A stretch of DNA of 47,955 nt from an uncultured SAR86 cluster bacterium (GCA_902509965.1 CABWZP010000007.1:1-47955); one strand, 5' to 3'; positions 15,391-24,851 are shown, numbered from the stretch's first letter. The notes: generated from the letters alone by a model not told the origin. Made by a program: numbers and translations.

Positions 15391-17541
15391 ATGAATAAAT
15401 TTTTAAAACGTCTTGGCGTAACACTTCTTTTTATAGTATTTTTTGTATATATATTATTAGATGTAGATTTTAATAATAAGAGACCTGTAATAGGGCTCTT
15501 TAAGAGTATTACTCATTCCGATTCAGCGCTTGAAATAGTTGATTTTTCAGTAGATAAGCCTAAATCAAATAAGGTAAGACCACCTGCAAACCCAGATAGA
15601 AACCCATATTATGGTGATTTACATGTTCATACAAAGTACTCTTTTGATGCTTATGTATTTGGAGTCACAGCGTCACCTGATGATGCATATGAATTTGCTA
15701 AAGGTAAAGGCATATTGCATCCACTTGGCTATGAAATGAAATTACAAGAACCGTTAGACTTTTATTCAGTCACAGATCATGGGTTCTACATGGGTATGAT
15801 TCAAGCATACGCTGATACCACAACTGACATATCGCAAAACGACTTTGCAGAGCCATTTCATAATTTAAATGCTCCAGAAAATCTTGTAGTTGAATCTGCT
15901 GGCCAACGCTCAAATATTTTCAGTAATGTTCTTGGTGCAGCAATTGCTAAACCTGTTCCATGGTGGCACCCTAGAACACTCAAAGCGTGGTTTACCAACA
16001 ATACACAATTAGCCCTTGAATCATTTGAATATAATATTCATAAATCAGCTTGGGCAGATGTAGCTAGATCAGCAAATGAACATAATGATCCAGGCCATTT
16101 CACTACATTCATTGGTTACGAATTTACTACTTCAACCGATACTGAGGGTGGAAATCTTCACAGAAATGTAATATTCAATTCATCAAAAGCACCCATACGG
16201 CCTTGGACTAGAATAGATTCTATTAATCCTGAAGATTTATGGACTTGGCAAGATGGATTAAGAGAAAAAGGTATAGATACTGTGTCCATGCCTCATAATA
16301 GCAATGGCTCAAATGGGCAAATGTTTGAAATGGAAACCTTCAAAGGTAATGCATTAAACCGTAAATATGCAGAACAACGAATGAGAAATGAGCCTTTAGT
16401 AGAAATAACACAAGTTAAAGGAACATCAGATACACATCCTTTATTATCTCCTGATGATGATTGGGCTGATTTCGAAATAATGGATAAAAGAGTTGGAAGT
16501 AGACCGCCAACATATAGTAAACCTTCAGGAGGTTACGTTAGAGAGGCATATTTAAATGGTTTAACGCTCGATTGGACTAATCAAGGAAATCCCTATAAGT
16601 TTGGTTTAATTGGTTCCAGTGATACTCATACTGGCGCAGGTTCTTTTGATGAGTCTAATTACTGGTCTAAGATTGGATTGCTTGATGGAGATGGTATAAA
16701 TAGAGGTAGTATCCCAGTAAGTCCTGAACAGGAGCAGCTCCTTATAGACTACATGAATGCATTTAATCAACCAAATGCATTAATTGAACTAGAGGCAGGA
16801 AAATTTGCAAATACTGGTTTTACTCAATGGGGTGCATCAGGATTAGCGGTAGCATGGGCTGAAGAGAATACTAGAGAATCAATATTTAATGCATTTAAAC
16901 GAAAAGAAACTTTTGCTACAACAGGAACACGCATTGCAGTCCGCTTTTTTGCTGGTTATGACCTAAAAACAATTGACCTAGATTCAGATACTTTAGTGAG
17001 CCAAGCATACAAAAAAGGTGTGACAATGGGTTCAGATATTTTGAATAAAGGTGAAATAGCTCCAGATTTTCTTGTTTGGGCTCAAGGAGATAAAAATGGA
17101 GCACCTTTGCAGCGTATTCAAATAATAAAAGGTTGGATTGATATGCAGAGCGGGACTCCGTATGAAAAAGTTTTTGATGTTGTTTGTTCTGATGGAATGT
17201 CTGTTGATCCTCTAACTAATAAATGTCCTGACAATGGAGCAAGAGTTAATATTAATGATTGTTCAATCTCTCAAAATGTAGGTGCGACTGAATTGAAATC
17301 CGTATGGGTTGATCCTGAATTCGATCCAACTGTTAAATCATTTTATTATGTAAGAGTTCTTGAAAATCCAACTTGTAGATGGTCTACATGGGATGCTGTC
17401 AAGAGTGGCAACACACCAAGAGAAGATTTACATCAAACTATTCAAGAACGAGCTTGGTCTTCACCTATATGGTATATACCTGCTATTAATGAATTTACAA
17501 TTATTCCATTAGGCGGAACTGTTGCTATTGGTGACGAATAA
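15391..17541 (+). CDS. DUF3604-family protein, membrane-anchored
   Basis: 716 residues. A single N-terminal hydrophobic segment (about 9-25) should anchor or export it. 'NPYYGDLHVHTKYSFDAYVFG' near residue 72 and 'FYSVTDHGFYMG' near 125 are the hallmarks of DUF3604 and resemble the histidine/aspartate metal sites of PHP-type metallohydrolases, with later 'GSSDTHTGAGSF' adding histidine and aspartate ligands. The biochemical role is not established; a periplasmic phosphatase or hydrolase is the likely class. It leads an operon with a parvulin foldase and a HupE-like membrane protein, and its promoter has the operator shared with the esterase/monooxygenase pair. Confidence 0.9.
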   Translation: MNKFLKRLGVTLLFIVFFVYILLDVDFNNKRPVIGLFKSITHSDSALEIVDFSVDKPKSNKVRPPANPDRNPYYGDLHVHTKYSFDAYVFGVTASPDDAYEFAKGKGILHPLGYEMKLQEPLDFYSVTDHGFYMGMIQAYADTTTDISQNDFAEPFHNLNAPENLVVESAGQRSNIFSNVLGAAIAKPVPWWHPRTLKAWFTNNTQLALESFEYNIHKSAWADVARSANEHNDPGHFTTFIGYEFTTSTDTEGGNLHRNVIFNSSKAPIRPWTRIDSINPEDLWTWQDGLREKGIDTVSMPHNSNGSNGQMFEMETFKGNALNRKYAEQRMRNEPLVEITQVKGTSDTHPLLSPDDDWADFEIMDKRVGSRPPTYSKPSGGYVREAYLNGLTLDWTNQGNPYKFGLIGSSDTHTGAGSFDESNYWSKIGLLDGDGINRGSIPVSPEQEQLLIDYMNAFNQPNALIELEAGKFANTGFTQWGASGLAVAWAEENTRESIFNAFKRKETFATTGTRIAVRFFAGYDLKTIDLDSDTLVSQAYKKGVTMGSDILNKGEIAPDFLVWAQGDKNGAPLQRIQIIKGWIDMQSGTPYEKVFDVVCSDGMSVDPLTNKCPDNGARVNINDCSISQNVGATELKSVWVDPEFDPTVKSFYYVRVLENPTCRWSTWDAVKSGNTPREDLHQTIQERAWSSPIWYIPAINEFTIIPLGGTVAIGDE

Positions 17542-17561
17542 AATTTAAGTAAACTCAACAA

Positions 17562-18365
17562 TTGAAAACTAAACTTTTTTTATTTTTTATAATAGGTTTA
17601 TCCATATATCTAATTGATATAGGGTTAAATTCATCTGATAATACAAAAGAAATTTATATATCTGACCAAGAAGTTCTTAGTTTGGTAAGCGCATGGGAAT
17701 CACAAGTTGGCAGAAAACCAACTGAAGACGAAATAACAAGAATTATTAATAATTTAATAGAAGAAGAAATCCTTTACAGAGAGGCTCTTTTATTGGGACT
17801 AGATCAAGAAGATAGAATCATTAAACGAAGATTGGCTCAAAAAATTTCATTTTTAAAACAAGAAACTTCAACTGATAAACCATCAAATGATGATCTCATA
17901 GAATATTATGAAAATAATAAAGATAGGTATTATATTAAATCTGCATATACCTTTACACATCACTTCTTTTCAGCAGAAAATAGTTCATTAATAAGATCTA
18001 CTAATGGTTTTGAAGAGATCTTAAATGGCTCTATATCCATTGAGTCTGATCCATTTTTTCTTGGTAAAAATTTTATAAATAAAAATGAGGATGAAATAAG
18101 TAGAAATTTTGGAAAACTCTTTAGTCAAAATTTTAAAGAGGACATAAAAACTAATGAATGGATGGGACCATTAAAATCCTCATTTGGTCATCATATTATT
18201 AAAGTCAACAACACTATCCCTGGATATTATCCATTAATTACAGAAATATTGAATCAAGTTGAAATAGATTTATTAGCTGAGAAAAGAGATAGCGCAATTA
18301 AAGATTATATAAATTCAGTCAAATTAGAATATAAAATTTTTGTAAATAAGAATCTTGAATACTAA
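17562..18365 (+). CDS. Membrane-anchored parvulin-type peptidyl-prolyl isomerase
   Basis: 267 residues from a TTG start, which is the only start after an in-frame stop and gives a good anchor or signal (MKTKLFLFFIIGLSIYLI). 'DQEVLSLVSAWESQVGRKPTEDEI' and 'LIEEEILYREALLLGL' are the SurA/PpiD-type chaperone helices. The parvulin core follows, ending in 'GPLKSSFGHHIIKVNN', where this fold closes. It probably helps fold exported clients, most likely the DUF3604 product encoded 20 bases upstream. Its stop overlaps the next ATG by one base (TAATG). Confidence 0.8.
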   Translation: MKTKLFLFFIIGLSIYLIDIGLNSSDNTKEIYISDQEVLSLVSAWESQVGRKPTEDEITRIINNLIEEEILYREALLLGLDQEDRIIKRRLAQKISFLKQETSTDKPSNDDLIEYYENNKDRYYIKSAYTFTHHFFSAENSSLIRSTNGFEEILNGSISIESDPFFLGKNFINKNEDEISRNFGKLFSQNFKEDIKTNEWMGPLKSSFGHHIIKVNNTIPGYYPLITEILNQVEIDLLAEKRDSAIKDYINSVKLEYKIFVNKNLEY

Positions 18366-19318
18366 TGATTAAGATCTTATCTTCTCTTTTATTTCTATTT
18401 ATTATTAATATAAGCGCACATGAATTCAATCCTGCGCATTTAGTTATAGAGGAAACAGATTCAACTAATTTCACATACAAAGCTACCTGGTTATATCCAA
18501 TAAAGAATATTGGTAAGAGAGCAGAATTAATATTTTCAGACTCCTGTCAATTAAATACTTTATCACCATATCCACAAGGTAAATATTTAGTTGAAAAAAT
18601 TACATTAAATTGTAATTCGTCTATAAAAGGCCAAATTATAGAAGTAAAAAATTTAAGTGTTTTAACTGATGCTCTTGTAACAATTAATTTTAAAAATAAC
18701 TCAACGTTTGAAGGTATTATGAATTTAAGAAATTCAAAGCTTGAAATACCATTTGAAAAACAAGCATTTCCAACAACATATTTTAAACTGGGTATAGACC
18801 ATCTTTTAAGTGGTATAGATCATATTCTATTCATATTTGGATTATTATTTCTTGTTACAGGTGTTTTAAATATTGTTAAAACAATTACAGCATTTACTGT
18901 TGCTCATAGCATTACCCTAGGCCTTTCTTTTTTTAATTTATTATCATTACCTCAAGCAACTGTAGAAGTCTTGATTGCTCTTACTATAGTTTATCTTGCA
19001 ACTGAAGTTAGCAATTCTAATAAATACTCAAATACACCATGGTTAATGGCATTTGGATTTGGTTTATTACATGGTTTAGGCTTTGCGAGCGCTTTAGGTG
19101 ATATTGGCATCAGTAATGACCAAGTCTTTTTATCATTGCTATTTTTTAATATTGGCATAGAAGCAGGTCAGCTGGCTTTAATACCTCTATTTGGAAGTAT
19201 TTTATGGTTTGCTAACAAGTATCAATTTTATAAAAAAGCTTCAATCGGAGCATCTTATATACTTGGCTCAATGGGTTTTTATTGGGTCATAAGTAGATTT
19301 ATTGGAATAATAATTTAA
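18365..19318 (+). CDS. HupE/UreJ-family membrane protein
   Basis: 317 residues: a signal peptide, a periplasmic domain of about 120 residues, then about six to seven hydrophobic helices. 'GIDHLLSGIDHILFIFGLLF', 'FTVAHSITLGLS' and 'GFGLLHGLGFAS' carry the histidines and aspartates typical of HupE/UreJ proteins, which include nickel or other metal permeases. In this long, N-terminally extended form the cargo has not been established. It is translationally coupled to the parvulin gene. Supplying a metal to the DUF3604 metalloprotein is an attractive but unproven role. Confidence 0.85.
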   Translation: MIKILSSLLFLFIINISAHEFNPAHLVIEETDSTNFTYKATWLYPIKNIGKRAELIFSDSCQLNTLSPYPQGKYLVEKITLNCNSSIKGQIIEVKNLSVLTDALVTINFKNNSTFEGIMNLRNSKLEIPFEKQAFPTTYFKLGIDHLLSGIDHILFIFGLLFLVTGVLNIVKTITAFTVAHSITLGLSFFNLLSLPQATVEVLIALTIVYLATEVSNSNKYSNTPWLMAFGFGLLHGLGFASALGDIGISNDQVFLSLLFFNIGIEAGQLALIPLFGSILWFANKYQFYKKASIGASYILGSMGFYWVISRFIGIII

Positions 19319-19350
19319 TCGCTGAAATAATCGTATTAGGCTAAAATTAA

Positions 19351-19367
19351 TATCATTTAAAATGATA
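19351..19367. promoter_or_regulatory. Palindrome TATCATT-TAA-AATGATA before the DmdA-like gene
   Basis: A perfect 7-3-7 inverted repeat ending 8 bases before the ATG at 19376. It could be an operator or an RNA hairpin at the ribosome-binding region. The half site differs from TGACAT. In such AT-rich DNA a repeat of this size can occur by chance, so the call is tentative. Confidence 0.3.
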
Positions 19368-19375
19368 CCTATAAA

Positions 19376-20530
19376 ATGAATAATTCTATTAATACATTAT
19401 ATGATTTTGGTTTTGGTACCCAGATACGAAAAAGTCCATTTTTTGATGCTACCGTTAGATGGGGAGCTCAAGGCTTCTCAACTTATAATCATATGTATAT
19501 ACCACGTGATTTTGGGAATCCCGAAGAAAATTTTTGGAATTTAATAAATCACGCAATTTTGTGTGATGTTGCTGTTGAGAGACAAGTCCAAATAAAAGGT
19601 CCTGATGCATCTAAATTTGTCCAAATGATGTCACCACGCGATTTATCTGAAATGAAGGTCGGTCAGTGTAAATATATAATTTTAGTAAATCAAAATGGCG
19701 GCATTTTAAATGATCCTGTTCTACTGAAAATAGCAGATGATTGTTATTGGTTTTCATTGGCCGATAGTGATATTCTTTTTTGGGCACAAGGGCTTGCTGC
19801 AAATTCAAATTATGATGTTGAAATTACAGAACCTGATGTATCTCCATTGCAGCTTCAAGGACCAAAATCAAGAGATATTATGATTAGACTCTTTGGTGAC
19901 AGCATAAACGACTTGAAATATTTCTGGTTTAAACCATTTAATCTTGGAGACATAAACTTAATAATTTCAAGAACTGGTTGGTCAAGTGAGTTGGGTTATG
20001 AAATATTTCTTCTTGATTCAAATCAAGGTGATGATTTATATGAACTACTTATGTCAACTGGAAAAGAATTTGGATTAAAACCAGGCCATACTTCAACTAT
20101 TCGAAGAATTGAAGGGGCTATGCTTTCTTACCATGCTGATATGGATATTAATACAAACCCTTTTGAGCTTGGTTTAGATAAATATATAGATATAAATAAT
20201 GATTTTAACTTTATTGGTAAAACTGCATTAAAAAAAATTATAGAAACTGGTATTGATAGAAAGCAAGTAGGCTTAGTTATTAATAGCGATCCTCTGGAAG
20301 GTCCAAACACACGTTTTTGGGATATAAAAATTGATGGCTTAAATATCGGCAAAATTACATCAGCAGTATATTCACCTAGATTAAAACAAAATATTGCACT
20401 TGGTTTAATAGCAGTTGACCATGCAAAAATAGGAAATGAGGTTTTTATAGATCAAGGCTCCTATACTTCATCAGCAATTATTATTGAAAAACCCTTTTAT
20501 GATCCCAAAAAAGCTATTACAAAAAGTTGA
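19376..20530 (+). CDS. GcvT-fold aminomethyltransferase family, DmdA-like
   Basis: 384 residues. The whole length follows the pattern of the DMSP demethylase DmdA of marine bacteria: 'SPFFDATVRWG', 'YNHMYIP', 'DVAVERQVQIKGPDASKFVQ', 'GGILNDPVLLKI', 'SLADSDILFWAQGLA', 'LQGPKSRDIM', 'RTGWSSELGYEIF' and 'RIEGAMLSYHADMD'. DmdA moves a methyl group from dimethylsulfoniopropionate to tetrahydrofolate; close relatives act on other methylated compounds or are GcvT proper. The length matches DmdA (about 369) rather than bacterial GcvT with its neighbours gcvH and gcvP, which are absent. Substrate assignment needs phylogeny, so no symbol is given. Confidence 0.7.
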   Translation: MNNSINTLYDFGFGTQIRKSPFFDATVRWGAQGFSTYNHMYIPRDFGNPEENFWNLINHAILCDVAVERQVQIKGPDASKFVQMMSPRDLSEMKVGQCKYIILVNQNGGILNDPVLLKIADDCYWFSLADSDILFWAQGLAANSNYDVEITEPDVSPLQLQGPKSRDIMIRLFGDSINDLKYFWFKPFNLGDINLIISRTGWSSELGYEIFLLDSNQGDDLYELLMSTGKEFGLKPGHTSTIRRIEGAMLSYHADMDINTNPFELGLDKYIDINNDFNFIGKTALKKIIETGIDRKQVGLVINSDPLEGPNTRFWDIKIDGLNIGKITSAVYSPRLKQNIALGLIAVDHAKIGNEVFIDQGSYTSSAIIIEKPFYDPKKAITKS

Positions 20531-20583
20531 TAAGACTTTATAAAGCGATATTATTACTTCTTTAAAAAAATTGAATTTAAAAT

Positions 20584-21786
20584 ATGATCAGACTGTCAAA
20601 TAAAAAAATTCTCTTATGTATTACAGGGGGAATTGCTGCATATAAAACTCCTGAACTAACAAGAATATTTAAGAAAAATGGTGCTGATGTTCGAATTATT
20701 ATGACTCAATCAGCAAAAGAGTTTGTTGCACCTTTAAGTTTGCAAGCAGTTTCAGGCAATCAAATACATTATTCACTTCTAGATGAAGAAGCAGAGCTTG
20801 GGATGGGACATATTGAATTAGCTAAATGGGCTGATGTTATTTTGATAGCTCCATGTACCGCTGAATCAATTTCAAGACTAGCTCAAGGTCGAGCTAATGA
20901 CTTGATGAGTGCTGTAATATTGGCCTCAGATGCTGACTTATTTATAGCTCCAGCAATGAACGTTAAGATGTGGAATGATAAAGTTACACAGAAAAATGTT
21001 AAAACACTTTCTTTAAAAAATATTAACTTTATTGGTCCAGATAGTGGAGAGCAAGCATGTGGTGATATCGGGGATGGGAGAATGTCTCAACCTGATGACA
21101 TTGCCATGACGATTGCGAAATCATTTTCATCTTCTTTTTTACAAGGAAAAAAAATACTTATTACAGCTGGACCGACACAAGAAGCAATTGATCCTGTTAG
21201 ATATTTAAGTAACAACAGTTCAGGAAAAATGGGCTATGCGTTAGCAGAAGCTGCATATCTTGCAGGTGCAAATGTTCAATTGGTTAGCGGCCCTGTTAGT
21301 ATCAAAAAGTTTGATGGAGTAAACCTATACAAAGTTAAAACAGCAGACGAAATGTTAAAAATTATAAAAACACTTATAAATGATGATGACATAGATATTT
21401 TTATTGGTTGTGCAGCGGTTGCTGATTTTAAGCCTGTTGATTATAAAAACTCTAAAATTAAAAAAACAGATGATACAGAAATATCGATATTGCTTACGAA
21501 AAATCCAGATATTTTAAAATATGCAGCAGACAATATGACTGATAAAATTGTTATTGGTTTTAGTGCTGAAACTGATAATATTATTGAAAATGCCAAATTA
21601 AAATTAAAAAGTAAGAAACTAGACATGATTATTTGTAATGACGTTTCAAACTCTGAAATTGGTTTTGATTCAGATGATAATGAAGTCTACTTGATTACTA
21701 ATGATACTGAACAATTGCTAGCTAAAACTTCAAAAATTAAGATTGCAAAAAAAATATTACAAAATATTCAACCATTAATTAACTAA
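20584..21786 (+). CDS. coaBC: Bifunctional CoaBC (phosphopantothenoylcysteine synthase/decarboxylase)
   Basis: 400 residues. The N-terminal CoaC half has 'GGIAAYKTPEL', the active histidine H76 in 'GMGHIEL', 'PAMNVKMW' and the substrate-clamp cysteine in 'GEQACGDIGDGRM'. The CoaB half begins at about residue 190 with 'ITAGPTQEAIDPVRYLSNNSSGKMGYALAEAA'. It joins cysteine to 4'-phosphopantothenate and decarboxylates the product, two steps of CoA synthesis. It heads a run with panB, panC and panD. Confidence 0.97.
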   Translation: MIRLSNKKILLCITGGIAAYKTPELTRIFKKNGADVRIIMTQSAKEFVAPLSLQAVSGNQIHYSLLDEEAELGMGHIELAKWADVILIAPCTAESISRLAQGRANDLMSAVILASDADLFIAPAMNVKMWNDKVTQKNVKTLSLKNINFIGPDSGEQACGDIGDGRMSQPDDIAMTIAKSFSSSFLQGKKILITAGPTQEAIDPVRYLSNNSSGKMGYALAEAAYLAGANVQLVSGPVSIKKFDGVNLYKVKTADEMLKIIKTLINDDDIDIFIGCAAVADFKPVDYKNSKIKKTDDTEISILLTKNPDILKYAADNMTDKIVIGFSAETDNIIENAKLKLKSKKLDMIICNDVSNSEIGFDSDDNEVYLITNDTEQLLAKTSKIKIAKKILQNIQPLIN

Positions 21787-21788
21787 GT

Positions 21789-22604
21789 ATGTCATCTCAA
21801 AATAACTCACCTCTAACTACTATAGCTTCTTTAAGCAAGTTAAAAGATAAATCTAAAAAATTTACATGTTTAACAGCATATGAATCAACAATGGCATCAA
21901 TTATTAGCAAAGCAGGTGTTGATGTTATTTTAGTTGGTGATAGTTTAGGAATGGTTATCCAAGGTCATGACAGTACTCTGCCTGTAACTATGGATCAATT
22001 AATTTATCACCTCGAATGTGTAGTTAAGGGTAATAAAAGTTCACACATTATGGCTGATATGCCATTCATGAGTTATGCAACTGATGATCTTGGTTTTGAA
22101 AATGCTACAAGATTGATGCAAAGTGGAGCTCATTCAATAAAGATAGAAGGTGGAGAATGGATATGTAATATGGCCAATACTTTGGCTGAGCGAGGTATTC
22201 CTGTTTGCGCTCATATAGGTTTAACCCCTCAAGCAATAAATAGAATAGGTGGTTATTTTGTTCAAGGTAGAGACACTGAAAAACATGACTTAATGATAGC
22301 TGAGGCTAAAGCGCTAGAAAATGCCGGTGCTGCAATGCTTCTTCTTGAATGTGTTCCTGATCAATTAGCTGAAACAATCACTAATGAATTACAAATACCA
22401 GTAATAGGTATCGGTGCTGGTTCAAAAACTGACGGTCAAATTATGGTTATACATGATTTGCTTGGCATCTCATGTCTAGAAAAACCTCCAAAATTTGTTA
22501 AAGATTTTATGAGTGATGCCAACTCTATTCAAGAAGCAATTGAGTTATATAACACATCCGTTAAATCTGGAACCTTTCCTGCAAAGGAACATACTTTTTT
22601 TTAG
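21789..22604 (+). CDS. panB: 3-methyl-2-oxobutanoate hydroxymethyltransferase
   Basis: 271 residues, standard length. 'LTAYESTMASIISKAGVDVILVGDSLGMVIQGHDSTLPVTMD' contains the metal-binding aspartate (VGDS), and 'IKIEGG', 'AHIGLTPQ' and 'PVIGIGAGSKTDGQIMVIHD' complete the PanB set. It uses methylene-tetrahydrofolate to make ketopantoate, the first committed step of pantothenate synthesis. Two bases separate it from coaBC and two from panC. Confidence 0.97.
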   Translation: MSSQNNSPLTTIASLSKLKDKSKKFTCLTAYESTMASIISKAGVDVILVGDSLGMVIQGHDSTLPVTMDQLIYHLECVVKGNKSSHIMADMPFMSYATDDLGFENATRLMQSGAHSIKIEGGEWICNMANTLAERGIPVCAHIGLTPQAINRIGGYFVQGRDTEKHDLMIAEAKALENAGAAMLLLECVPDQLAETITNELQIPVIGIGAGSKTDGQIMVIHDLLGISCLEKPPKFVKDFMSDANSIQEAIELYNTSVKSGTFPAKEHTFF

Positions 22605-22606
22605 GT

Positions 22607-23416
22607 TTGATACAAGTTACATCATCTGATTATAATTTTTCAAAGCATAGAGATATTGCTTTTGTCCCAACAATGGGAAATTTACATGAAGGACATTTAA
22701 ACTTAATTAAAGAGGCAAAATTAAGATCATGTTTTGTTGTTGTCTCTATATTTATAAACCCTCTACAGTTTAATGATGCTAATGATCTTAATAATTACCC
22801 TAAATCAATTGATACAGACATTAAGCTTTTAGAAATAGCTGGTTGTGATCTAGTTTTTTTACCTGATGAATCAATTTTACATGACATAGATTCTATAAAA
22901 GCATCAGACCAGTCTAATATCTTGTGTGGAAAATCTAGACCAGGTCACTTTGATGGCGTGTTAACCATAGTAAATAGGTTATTTAATATTATTAATCCAA
23001 AAATTGCTTTTTTTGGATTGAAAGATTACCAACAATTTATTCTTATTAAAAATTATGCATTTGAGCATTTCTCAGATTTACTTATCATAGGAGTTCCAAC
23101 CTCAAGAAATATTGCCGGTTTAGCATTGTCATCTCGTAATAATTTATTAAGCGCAGAGGAATTGAGCCTTGCTTCTAATATTTATAAAGAGTTATATAAA
23201 ATAAAAACAAATTTCTCTTTAAATAACGTAGATTTACTTGCAAATGTAGCAAAACAAAACTTAACCATGCTTGGTTTTAATGTTGATTATCTAGATTATC
23301 TTGATGCTTTTACATTGAATGAAGTAAATTCTTCAACATCTACTATCATTATTGCAATAGCTGTATATCTTGGTGAGATAAGATTAATTGACAATATTTT
23401 AGTTAATGAAATTTAA
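22607..23416 (+). CDS. panC: Pantothenate synthetase
   Basis: 269 residues from a TTG start two bases after the panB stop; no ATG lies early enough to keep the N-terminal strand. 'VPTMGNLHEGHLNLIKEA' contains the nucleotide-binding HxGH motif (HEGH), 'INPLQF' and 'FFGLKDYQQFILIK' follow, and 'GLALSSRNNLL' is the C-terminal signature. It joins pantoate and beta-alanine with ATP. The C-terminal domain is slightly short for the family but complete. Confidence 0.95.
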   Translation: MIQVTSSDYNFSKHRDIAFVPTMGNLHEGHLNLIKEAKLRSCFVVVSIFINPLQFNDANDLNNYPKSIDTDIKLLEIAGCDLVFLPDESILHDIDSIKASDQSNILCGKSRPGHFDGVLTIVNRLFNIINPKIAFFGLKDYQQFILIKNYAFEHFSDLLIIGVPTSRNIAGLALSSRNNLLSAEELSLASNIYKELYKIKTNFSLNNVDLLANVAKQNLTMLGFNVDYLDYLDAFTLNEVNSSTSTIIIAIAVYLGEIRLIDNILVNEI

Positions 23417-23464
23417 GCAAAATTTGAGTTTAAGCAGCAATTAATTCATAATTCTTTTTTTATT

Positions 23465-23854
23465 ATGAAACAGACTTTTTTAAGCGCTAAATTACATCGT
23501 GTAAATGTAACTCAAGTTGAGTTAGATTATGAGGGTTCTTGTGCTGTTGACTCTAATTTTCTAGAAGCCTCAGGTATGCATGAGTATCAAAAAGTAGATA
23601 TTTATAACGTTACCAATGGTGAAAGATTTTCAACTTATTTAATCCTAGCTGAAAAAAATTCAAAAACTATATCTGTGAATGGTGCTGCTGCTCATAAAGT
23701 ATCACTTAATGATGTATTAATCATTTGCACCTATACCTCTCTAGAATTAAATGAGATTGCTTTACATAAGCCAACTCTCGTATATTTTGATGGTGAAAAT
23801 AATATTACTGACATAAAAAATTCTATTCCTGAGCAAAAACTTCATTCTATTTAA
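23465..23854 (+). CDS. panD: Aspartate 1-decarboxylase (pyruvoyl enzyme precursor)
   Basis: 129 residues. The self-cleavage site G24-S25 ('YEGSCAVD') is intact, as are 'AKLHRVNVT', 'NVTNGERFSTYLI' and 'NGAAAHKVSLND'. It makes beta-alanine from aspartate for panC. It lies 48 bases after panC. Its last 11 bases probably overlap the start of the MBL hydrolase if that gene uses an ATT start at 23844. Confidence 0.97.
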   Translation: MKQTFLSAKLHRVNVTQVELDYEGSCAVDSNFLEASGMHEYQKVDIYNVTNGERFSTYLILAEKNSKTISVNGAAAHKVSLNDVLIICTYTSLELNEIALHKPTLVYFDGENNITDIKNSIPEQKLHSI

Positions 23855-24851
23855 AAAAATACATTTCGAATTCAAATCTTTAGCAATATTGATTCTTTTT
23901 TTATTTATTAATAATACTATTTCAGAAGAACTCTTCAAAAATAACCATAATGTTCATAATGACGATACTACGTTTAAAGATTTTTTAGCATGGAGATTTA
24001 AAGGTGATAGACCTGATAGAGTTTCCATAGAAATAAGCGATGAATTTAATAATGCAAAGAGTTTGCCTGAAAATTCATATGCAGTTTGGATAGGTCATGC
24101 AAGCTTTCTAATTCATAACAAAAACATTAATATACTTACTGACCCTATTTTTTCAAAAAGGGCATCTCCGTTCTCCTTTATGGGCCCAAAACGCCTAATC
24201 CCACCAGGAATTAATATTGATAAGCTTCCACCTATAGATGTTGTGACTATAAGCCATGCTCATTATGATCATCTTGATTTGCCATCATTAAAAAAACTAT
24301 ACAAAAAAAATAAAGATACGTTATTTCTTGTTCCAATGAATCTTGGAAAATTACTAAAATCTTCTGGTGTCAAGAATGTCGTTGAAATGAATTGGTGGGA
24401 CACAATAACTATAAAGGAATCTCTTATTACTTTTGTACCGGTCCATCATTGGTCATCAAGAACACCTTTCGATAAAAATGAGACTCTTTGGGGAGGGTGG
24501 TGGTTTGAAACCAATTCAAGTAAATTATTGCACTTAGGTGACACAGGTTATACCTATGATTTTGTAACTATTCACAAGGAACTTGGTTCTCCTGATTTTG
24601 CTTTCATACCTATTGGTGCATATGAGCCTAGATCTCTTATGAAAGACAGTCATCTAAATCCAGAAGAATCTATTCAAGCAGCAATTGATCTGAAAACAAA
24701 TAAGGCTATTGGGATGCATTGGGGAACTTTTATGTTGACTGACGAGCCAGTTCTGGATCCACCTATCCGTTTAAATAAAGAATTAGAAAGACTTAATCTT
24801 GAAAATCTCTTTCTTATACCAAAACCTGGTGAGATTATTTCTCTGGAGTAA
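23844..24851 (+). CDS. Exported MBL-fold hydrolase (UlaG/NAPE-PLD-like)
   Basis: Metallo-beta-lactamase fold: 'VWIGHASFLIHNKNINILTDPIF', the metal motif 'SHAHYDHLD', and further ligands in 'VPVHHW', 'LGDTGYT' and 'GMHWGTF', matching the UlaG/RomA/NAPE-phospholipase D branch. The first conventional start is TTG at 23889 (320 residues), but that cuts the signal peptide in half. The frame stays open upstream, and an ATT at 23844 would give 335 residues with K-rich n-region then 'SLAILILFLFINNTIS', a normal signal peptide. I therefore extend it, with the start uncertain. It may cleave phosphodiesters or lactones. The 3' end overlaps the convergent P450 gene by 17 bases. Confidence 0.8.
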   Translation: MLFKKIHFEFKSLAILILFLFINNTISEELFKNNHNVHNDDTTFKDFLAWRFKGDRPDRVSIEISDEFNNAKSLPENSYAVWIGHASFLIHNKNINILTDPIFSKRASPFSFMGPKRLIPPGINIDKLPPIDVVTISHAHYDHLDLPSLKKLYKKNKDTLFLVPMNLGKLLKSSGVKNVVEMNWWDTITIKESLITFVPVHHWSSRTPFDKNETLWGGWWFETNSSKLLHLGDTGYTYDFVTIHKELGSPDFAFIPIGAYEPRSLMKDSHLNPEESIQAAIDLKTNKAIGMHWGTFMLTDEPVLDPPIRLNKELERLNLENLFLIPKPGEIISLE

